Shown: positions 1 through 5,455 of the stretch, one piece after another
How the letters are laid out: each line of letters opens with the position of its first letter
Numbering within the stretch: the stretch's first letter is position 1
Assembly (NCBI GenBank): GCA_937859895.1
Contig: CALMAV010000321.1
Span: forward strand, 1 to 5,455
From: an uncultured Bryobacterales bacterium
GTDB taxonomy: Bacteria > Acidobacteriota > Terriglobia > Bryobacterales > Bryobacteraceae
Direction: 5' to 3'
Length of the DNA: 5,455 nucleotides
Program-made: the position numbers and the translations under genes
Notes under the pieces: generated by a model
Databases searched by the model: none
What the model was told of the DNA's origin: nothing
The model's input: only the letters and a program-made list of their open reading frames with translations

Positions 1-2290
1 TCTCCGATAATCCATCAATTGCCTCCCGCATGAAAACGGCACCGCCATGGACGGGCGGCTCGATTGGATAAGGAGAGACAAACAGCACATTCAACCGGCT
101 TGCTCCGTCCGTGGCAGGAAGCTGGAACCGATCACGATAGTAGCCGGCCAGAGGACGGCGGAACGACTCTTTATCGGATATAGCGCGAGTGGCCCGAGCA
201 TTCCAGCGTGATTTCCAGACCTGCCGCAATCGCCCCCAGCAGTGTACGGTTTGCACAGGTGTGCAAGGGTTCTCTTTCACTGGCTTGAATTTGTCAGGCT
301 TTGTCCGGCTCCGAAGCGAAGCGCCAATACAGGATTGGAAGTGCTGCAACAGCATACTCCAGTCACTGATGTTCTTCCAGCAGTAGAGCAGCGCGTTTTT
401 GCGGATTACCCCTTGAACGTAACTTTTCTTGTACTTGCGTCCGATGGTGCCCCGATGTTCATGGTGGACGACACTGTTCGGTTCGTATAGTATCGACCAA
501 CCGCGTGTCCAGGCCAGGCGTCCCAGATCCGTATCTTCGTAATAGAAAGGGCGGAACAGTTCGTCAAACCCGCCGAGCTCTAAAAACTTGCGCTTGTCGA
601 TTGCGCTCGAACCACCTCCTGCGTACGCGCAAGGAAACGCCTCACGAATGGCTGGATCAATATGATGAGTAACGCCCAGTTGGCCGTTCTCCCACCAGGT
701 TTCGGTTAAGCCGGTCTCTTCCCGCCGGCGGTTAGGGTCAGAGAAAAAAATCTGCGAGGATACAGCGAACAAGTGCGGATCGGAGAACTTGTCCAGCAGA
801 GGCGGAAGAAAGTCCGGTTCCACCCGCATATCGTTATTAAGTAGGACAACAATGTCGTTTTTAGCAGCTGCGACCCCGGCATTGCAGGCACCGCCGAACC
901 CTGCATTTTGCCGCATGCGTAGAACTTTCACTTGCGGAAACTGCTCGCGGATGAAGCCGGCACTGCCGTCAATGGAAGCGTTATCCACCACGATGATTTC
1001 GTTGTCCGGATTGCCGGCCAGGGCGTGAACAACGGAAGGCAGGAAGCTTTGGAGGAGACCAAGGCCATTCCAGTTAGGAATGATTACAGTTGCCGCGCTG
1101 TGGTCCGGGGCAGTATCCACCGGCAACTTGCGCTTGCCGAATAAGGCAAAGCAGACGTCAACCGCCATTAACGATAGCAAGCTGAGGACCAGAAGGACAG
1201 GGCTGAGGCAATAAAGGCCTAAGTCGGCGGCAGCTTCGCAAAATTCGGACCAGTGTTCTGGGAGGCTAAGGAAAGGCGCGCGGCCCATTACCCACATTCG
1301 GGCAACGAAGGCCTGAGCACCCGACACCATCGCACCGAAGTTGAACGGTTCGCGCCAGGGACCTACCCGTAGGAAGCGCCCAATCCGCATCCAGGTGGAG
1401 TGGACCGCCAGCTCACGTTCGCGCACCAAAACGGTTAGAAGTGATTCAGCTTCCAGTAACTGTGAAGCCGCCTCGGCCGAAGCCTGTTGGCTGGCCTCCA
1501 GCTTTGCTTTTAAGTCGGTGAACCCAAGCAGGGCTTGCTCCCGATCCCGAAGCGCCTCGAGAAGGTCGCCATTGAGGCTTGTCAACGTGACCCGCTGGTT
1601 CTGAAGTTCCTCCAATTCGTCCGTGAGAATTTGTGAAGGGGGCGAAGTAGTGAAGCGTAACGGTATCTCAGTCGCTACCTGGGAACAAACGGCTATAAAG
1701 AAGCGCGCCTTTTGTGCCGTTGGTAAAGAAAAAGCATGCTGCTCACCCTGTAAGTGCAGGCTGCCATCTACTCGGTCCCGCAAAACGACATCGACATTTC
1801 GAAAGTTGCGACGGAGAACCTGCAACCAGGCGTCGAGTTCTTCTTGGTCCTGCGCATCGGCCTGTGCTCGTGAGGCAAGAAAGACGCCGTTTGCATCTAA
1901 GACTCGAGATGCTTCGGCAGCACACTCGGGCCAATCGAAGTGACTTACCACTGACTCGAAGGCAGTCGCGAGGTCGAGGGAACGGGACGAAATCGCCAAA
2001 CGGTCCTGATTCGCCTGCACGAAAGCAATGTCAGGAAATCGCACGCCAGCATGGTCAACCAGTTGCCCCAGGGGTTCGATTCCTACAACCAAACGCGCGG
2101 AACGATGGAGGAGACTGGTTCCGTACCCGGCAGCGCAGCCAATGTCAATCACTGACTTGCCAGTGGCAAAGGACGCGGCATACCGGTAGCGCAGCAGGTG
2201 CTGACCCCGCGGCCAGAAGCGGCCCGGTTCAGACTCGTCGTGACTCACACTAAAGGTAGTGGCCGGGATTAATTTTGCGCCAGTACTCAA
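1..2290 (-). CDS. Multidomain methyltransferase / coiled-coil / GT2 / GT4 glycosyltransferase (3' end beyond window)
   Basis: One open frame of 763 codons without a stop runs off the left edge. Numbering is from TTG at 2290. Residues about 30-145 are a class I SAM-dependent methyltransferase: motif I VIDIGCAAGYG at 47-57, the acidic end of strand 2 at E72, and FESVVSH at 111-117. Residues about 224-291 are a Leu/Glu/Gln-rich coiled coil, followed by STWMRIGRFLR (298-308), which resembles the 'SWRLTAPLR' motif common in polysaccharide glycosyltransferases. A hydrophobic stretch lies at about 357-384. Residues about 400-650 are a rhamnosyltransferase-like GT2: PNWNG (405-409), VDNAS (435-439), NND (485-487, DXD position) and YEDTD (584-588). 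After a linker, residues 732-763 (VLFVSPYP, then HGG) match the start of a GT4 glycosyltransferase. The likely role is assembly, and perhaps methylation, of a surface glycan at the inner membrane; the sugars cannot be told. The in-frame stop at 2327-2329 bounds the 5' end; GTG at 2248 is an alternative start. Domain calls are firm; the exact start is less so. Confidence 0.88.
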   Translation of the reverse strand, partial: MSTGAKLIPATTFSVSHDESEPGRFWPRGQHLLRYRYAASFATGKSVIDIGCAAGYGTSLLHRSARLVVGIEPLGQLVDHAGVRFPDIAFVQANQDRLAISSRSLDLATAFESVVSHFDWPECAAEASRVLDANGVFLASRAQADAQDQEELDAWLQVLRRNFRNVDVVLRDRVDGSLHLQGEQHAFSLPTAQKARFFIAVCSQVATEIPLRFTTSPPSQILTDELEELQNQRVTLTSLNGDLLEALRDREQALLGFTDLKAKLEASQQASAEAASQLLEAESLLTVLVRERELAVHSTWMRIGRFLRVGPWREPFNFGAMVSGAQAFVARMWVMGRAPFLSLPEHWSEFCEAAADLGLYCLSPVLLVLSLLSLMAVDVCFALFGKRKLPVDTAPDHSAATVIIPNWNGLGLLQSFLPSVVHALAGNPDNEIIVVDNASIDGSAGFIREQFPQVKVLRMRQNAGFGGACNAGVAAAKNDIVVLLNNDMRVEPDFLPPLLDKFSDPHLFAVSSQIFFSDPNRRREETGLTETWWENGQLGVTHHIDPAIREAFPCAYAGGGSSAIDKRKFLELGGFDELFRPFYYEDTDLGRLAWTRGWSILYEPNSVVHHEHRGTIGRKYKKSYVQGVIRKNALLYCWKNISDWSMLLQHFQSCIGASLRSRTKPDKFKPVKENPCTPVQTVHCWGRLRQVWKSRWNARATRAISDKESFRRPLAGYYRDRFQLPATDGASRLNVLFVSPYPIEPPVHGGAVFMREAIDGLSE

Positions 2291-2299
2291 CGAGGCTCG

Positions 2300-2304
2300 C
2301 TCCC
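2300..2304 (-). promoter_or_regulatory. Ribosome binding site supporting the TTG start at 2290
   Basis: On the minus strand GGGAG lies 9 bases before the TTG at 2290. No ATG is available in frame between the upstream stop (2327-2329) and the methyltransferase domain. The only other standard start there is GTG at 2248, which has no purine-rich Shine-Dalgarno sequence in front of it. The choice of TTG rests on this motif and spacing. Confidence 0.55.
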
Positions 2305-2307
2305 GGT

Positions 2308-2319
2308 CAGGAATTCCTG
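2308..2319. repeat. Perfect 12-bp palindrome upstream of the second gene
   Basis: CAGGAATTCCTG reads identically on both strands. It ends 3 bases upstream of the proposed ribosome binding site for the gene starting at 2290. A related but imperfect GAATTC-centred site lies about 50 bp further upstream at 2359-2368. The position would suit a dimeric regulator or an RNA hairpin affecting translation, but a 12-bp palindrome can occur by chance and no known operator is recognised. Confidence 0.35.
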
Positions 2320-2453
2320 CATCTACTCATGAGCTTACGACTTAATGGATGTCCGTGGCAGAATTCCCGTCACCGTATCGTTAGTGTACGCTTCCGATCT
2401 GTAAGCTGTCTTGTGGAAGTGATACGAAGTCGTACGATGCTATGAAAGCAAAG

Positions 2454-5400
2454 TTATGAGGTCGCACTGACACTGGCTTTGCGTTCCAGCTTACCCCAGC
2501 CGACGATTCTGCCCCGAATTGCGTACAGAATGCTTTTCCCGAGTACGTAAAGCATGAGCTGGCGATAGTAGATTGTTTGAAAGAAGAGGAGTGCCAAGTC
2601 CCATGGCGGCAGCTCCTCTAAAGCGTAGGCGAGAAAACCCGTTATGAGCTCCAGTATGAAAAAGGCTGCGTAGTAGAGCAGGATGATCTTCCAGTCGCCT
2701 GCTATCAGCGACAACACCATGGCTACTTCGGCAAACGGAGACAGAGCGGCCAGCAGAAGCTGAAAGATCCAAACGCTCGGCAGGGCAACAAAACCCAGGG
2801 TGCCGTACTTAGGGACAAACAGCGCATCGCGATGCTTCCAGGAGGCCTGCAGGGTGCCAAAGACCCAGCGGAATCTCTGTTTGGCCAGACTTCGAGTGTC
2901 TTCCGGCGCTTCAGTAAACGCAATCGCGTCTTGTTCGTAGTAGATGATGTAGCCAAGCCGTCGAATGGCCAGTGTCAGGTCGGTGTCTTCGGCCAGCGTA
3001 TCGCTTAAAAATCCGCCACACTGTTCTACCAGGTCTTTGCGCCAGGCGCCGACAGCCCCTGGCACCACGGTGATGGCGTTGAGAAAGCCCAACGCGCGCC
3101 GATCAAGGTTGAAGCCGTAGATGTATTCGATGGACTGAAACTTAGTGATCCAGCTTTTCCGGTTGCCTACTCGCGCATTGCCGCTGACCGCTCCTACCTT
3201 GGGATTTTTGAAGTGGCGGATCAGGCGCTCAATCGTGCCGGCGCGAAACTGCGTGTCAGCATCAACAGCAATCAGAATATTGTGCTGGGCAACGCTGATC
3301 CCGAGATTCAGGGCTGCCGACTTTCCAGCATTTGCCTGGGTAAGAATACGCACTTTGGGGTGTTCACCAAACCGCTGATGCAGCACCGAAAGCGTTCGGT
3401 CCTTTGAGCCGTCATCGACGACGATGATTTCAAGATCGCCATAGCCATTCTCAAGGATGGACTCGATTGTTCGGTCGATTACTTTCTCTTCGTTGTAAGC
3501 CGCAATCAGCACTGAGACGGGCGGGCAGAACTGAGGGTCATACTCGGCATGGTGGGCCGTCCACTTTTGAAGCACAGCGAGCACGCCATACAGGAGCGAG
3601 CGTGCCAGCGAGGCAAAGATTGCAGTGAGAAAGAGAATGCCCAGAACCTGACGAAAGCGCGCCTTGACGTCGAGCCCACCTCCTTCAATCCGTGCCAGCC
3701 GCAGCTCTTTTGCATTTGTTTGCGGCATGACGGCACTGCGGTCGCGGGCAATCAGTTCGCCAATGGTTGCGAATCGGTAGCCGCGGCTACGATACATATT
3801 GATGATCTGAGGGAGTGCGGCAACAGTAGCCGCGCGGTCACCACCGGCATCGTGCAGCAGAATGACGTGGGTAGCCGCCTGGTCGTGTTCGCTGATAGAG
3901 GTGGCAATCTCTCCTTCGGTCTCATCGACAATAGCTTTGGCGGTGATGCCCGGCTGCCAGTCCCGCGGGTCGATGGTCTCCGAAATGGTGTTGTAGCCGT
4001 AGCCTTGGGCGCGCCGGATAGGTTCAATTTCTTCCGGAGTTGTGGGTTCGCTATCCGCATTGTAGGGCGGCCGGAAGAGCGTCATTGACCTGCCCAGCTG
4101 GTTCTCGATAATCCGTTGAGTGGTGCTCAGCTCAAGCTCTGTGCGCAGCGGAGATGTCGTCGCGATATTTGGATGCGTGTAAGTGTGGTTGCCTATCTCA
4201 TGACCTTCTGCATACTCGCGCCGAATGAGGGCCGGAAACTTCTCGGCATTAACTCCGATGATGAAGAACGTTGCCGGGACATTCATTCTTTTAAGAACAT
4301 CCAGGATCTGAGGAGTAAAGCGATCGTCAGGTCCGTCGTCGAAAGTCAGGCAAAGCACCTTTTCGTCGAGTGCGCCCGAGTGCGTGATCACAAAGGGTGT
4401 CGGATAGGTCCCATACTGCTCCGTGTAGTTATCCGCATCAGTTTTGGGCGCAGTCACTTCCCGCTTACCGCCATGCGGAACCTCGTCCACCCGCACTACT
4501 TCGCCGCGGCCATAGTGTCGGGGCGCTCCCTGCTCTGCCGATAAGGCACTCAGGCGTGAGGTGTCAAAGTGATCGGCGGGCCAGGAGTCGCGCGCCAGAA
4601 CCTGCCAAAGCCCGGGGTCTTCTGCGCCCAACCGCCACAGCCCAACCCCACGGAAGCCGTTATCGTTCACGGCATTGATCTGGTTCAGGGCGGAGACGGC
4701 ATCCAGAAACCAAATCTCATGCGACTGCCCTCCGGTTGCATAGCGAAGTACGGGATTGCCCGTGTCCGCATCCCAGCGCACGGCACTCTTGCTTTGGGCA
4801 GCCGCGGTCATCACATCGCTAAAGGCAACCTCGGCGGCTCCGGTCTTACCAATCTGCCAGTCGTATCCATAGTTGCCAAACCCAATTACAACTTTGGCCG
4901 CAGGTACAAGTTTGCTCACCCGGGTCAACTGAGTTTCGAAGAAGTCCTGCGACGCTACTGGGCCTGGGCTGCTCAGCTCGTAATGCTCGTCGTAAACCAT
5001 CGGGACCAGGTAGTCGAGCGCGGCTGCCAGACTTCGAAGGTCATAAGCATCGTCATCGACCGGCACAGCCTCCGAGACAACGTAGCCGTCTTGATGAAGG
5101 CGTGTGGCGAGACGGCGTACAAAGTCCACCAGCGCGGCGCGGTCGTTCTGCCCTACTTGCTCCAGATCGACATTGACTCCGGCAAAGTGGTGTTCGGCAA
5201 GGTTGGAGCGAACATTCTCGATTAAGCTGTCACGCAGCTTGGCGTCATTGAGGATTCGGTGGACGTCAGCGCTCTGCCAGTCGCCTTTGCGGAAGTTGGT
5301 CAGCATGGCATAAATCGGCAGATTGGCTTGGCGCGCAATGCTGATCACGGTTGGATCGCTTTGGTCGTCGATGTCACCAACAGCGTTTTGCAGGACCAGC

Positions 5401-5455
5401 CACTCGGGAACCAACTGCGTGAGATGGCTGAGATGGAGACGGAGCGAGACCATAC
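2454..5455 (-). CDS. GH18-like / NodB polysaccharide deacetylase / GT2 synthase fusion (5' end beyond window)
   Basis: The stop is TAA at 2454-2456. Residues are numbered from ATG at 5453, which is probably internal because the first GH18 strand and any signal or membrane anchor are missing. Residues 1-290 are GH18-like: FAGVNVDLE (90-98; D96 and putative acid E98), MVYD (152-155) and GLWRLG (271-276). Residues 365-570 are a NodB deacetylase with all motifs: TFDDGP (370-375), H423 and H427 as metal ligands, RPPY (461-464), DPRDW (495-499) and LLHD (532-535). A membrane helix spans about 602-629. Residues 645-870 are a processive GT2: VDDGS (679-683), DAD (731-733), ED (822-823) and QRFRW (859-863). 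Hydrophobic helices follow at about 884-913, 920-945 and 952-977. The likely role is synthesis of a beta-linked amino-sugar polymer in the cytoplasm, with deacetylation and trimming outside. PgaC/IcaA and NodC are the nearest GT types recognised; the substrate is inferred. Confidence 0.93.
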   Translation of the reverse strand, partial: MVSLRLHLSHLTQLVPEWLVLQNAVGDIDDQSDPTVISIARQANLPIYAMLTNFRKGDWQSADVHRILNDAKLRDSLIENVRSNLAEHHFAGVNVDLEQVGQNDRAALVDFVRRLATRLHQDGYVVSEAVPVDDDAYDLRSLAAALDYLVPMVYDEHYELSSPGPVASQDFFETQLTRVSKLVPAAKVVIGFGNYGYDWQIGKTGAAEVAFSDVMTAAAQSKSAVRWDADTGNPVLRYATGGQSHEIWFLDAVSALNQINAVNDNGFRGVGLWRLGAEDPGLWQVLARDSWPADHFDTSRLSALSAEQGAPRHYGRGEVVRVDEVPHGGKREVTAPKTDADNYTEQYGTYPTPFVITHSGALDEKVLCLTFDDGPDDRFTPQILDVLKRMNVPATFFIIGVNAEKFPALIRREYAEGHEIGNHTYTHPNIATTSPLRTELELSTTQRIIENQLGRSMTLFRPPYNADSEPTTPEEIEPIRRAQGYGYNTISETIDPRDWQPGITAKAIVDETEGEIATSISEHDQAATHVILLHDAGGDRAATVAALPQIINMYRSRGYRFATIGELIARDRSAVMPQTNAKELRLARIEGGGLDVKARFRQVLGILFLTAIFASLARSLLYGVLAVLQKWTAHHAEYDPQFCPPVSVLIAAYNEEKVIDRTIESILENGYGDLEIIVVDDGSKDRTLSVLHQRFGEHPKVRILTQANAGKSAALNLGISVAQHNILIAVDADTQFRAGTIERLIRHFKNPKVGAVSGNARVGNRKSWITKFQSIEYIYGFNLDRRALGFLNAITVVPGAVGAWRKDLVEQCGGFLSDTLAEDTDLTLAIRRLGYIIYYEQDAIAFTEAPEDTRSLAKQRFRWVFGTLQASWKHRDALFVPKYGTLGFVALPSVWIFQLLLAALSPFAEVAMVLSLIAGDWKIILLYYAAFFILELITGFLAYALEELPPWDLALLFFQTIYYRQLMLYVLGKSILYAIRGRIVGWGKLERKASVSATS

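Larger units (their letters stand above)
2291..2453. other. Intergenic spacer between the two co-directional polysaccharide genes
   Basis: This 163-bp gap separates the stop codon of the deacetylase/synthase gene from the proposed start of the methyltransferase/glycosyltransferase gene. No GC-rich hairpin followed by a T-run is visible on the minus strand, so readthrough from the upstream gene is plausible. It contains a 12-bp palindrome (2308-2319), a short inverted repeat near the upstream stop (2423-2434, stem TACG/CGTA), two EcoRI-type GAATTC sites and a 10-base match to the end of a sequencing adapter (2391-2400). No small ORF with a convincing start and length was found in it. Confidence 0.7.

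Noticed and set aside
181..400. Possible frameshift in the linker between GT2 and GT4 of the second gene
   Set aside because: The linker sequence looks unusual, but the reading phase is the same on both sides, no stop occurs, and recognisable sequence (SFRRPLAGYYRDRF) resumes in the same frame.
1714..2253. Plus-strand open frame of 179 codons
   Set aside because: It is antisense to the methyltransferase domain and its product is rich in Arg, Gln and Ser without any motif, typical of a shadow frame.
2307..2330. Seven-codon minus-strand leader ORF starting with ATG at 2330
   Set aside because: It is very short, has no good ribosome binding site and shows no attenuator features such as repeated regulatory codons.
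2383..2412. Possible minus-strand promoter (AAGACA, 18-bp spacer, TACACT)
   Set aside because: Each hexamer matches the sigma-70 consensus at only four of six positions, which is too weak to call.
2423..2434. Short hairpin just after the stop of the upstream gene
   Set aside because: The stem is only four to five AT/GC-mixed pairs and no T-run follows, so it does not qualify as an intrinsic terminator.
3549..4088. Plus-strand open frame of 179 codons
   Set aside because: It is antisense to the NodB domain and the helix after it. The minus-strand frame carries every NodB motif.
4569..5225. Plus-strand open frame of 218 codons
   Set aside because: It lies fully antisense to the GH18-like domain, which has clear family motifs. 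Its translation shows no recognisable domain.

Overview
The window is a stretch of bacterial chromosome carrying two very large genes for surface-polysaccharide synthesis. Both are on the minus strand and both are cut by the window edges. Base composition is moderately GC-rich, and long spurious reading frames appear on the opposite strand. The multidomain glycosyltransferase architecture suggests an environmental Gram-negative such as an Acidobacteriota. This is a guess from architecture; no taxonomic marker is present.

Transcription runs right to left. The upstream gene (2454-5455, 5' end missing) encodes at least 999 residues. In order these are a GH18-like glycosidase domain, a NodB-type polysaccharide deacetylase, a membrane helix, a processive-type GT2 glycosyltransferase and C-terminal membrane helices. 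One chain therefore combines roles that the poly-N-acetylglucosamine system divides between PgaB-like (deacetylase plus hydrolase) and PgaC-like (synthase) proteins.

After a 163-bp gap with no clear terminator comes the second gene (1-2290, 3' end missing). It is one uninterrupted frame of at least 763 codons, probably starting at a TTG. It encodes a SAM-dependent methyltransferase domain, a coiled coil, a hydrophobic segment, a rhamnosyltransferase-like GT2 domain and the first strand and glycine-rich loop of a GT4-type domain. It has no stop codon inside the window, so a start-to-stop ORF search misses it.

Together the genes look like part of an exopolysaccharide, O-antigen or capsule locus: polymer synthesis and trimming by the first product, sugar transfer and possibly methylation by the second. 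No RNA genes, CRISPR arrays, insertion sequences or tRNAs were seen. The plus strand holds no convincing gene.
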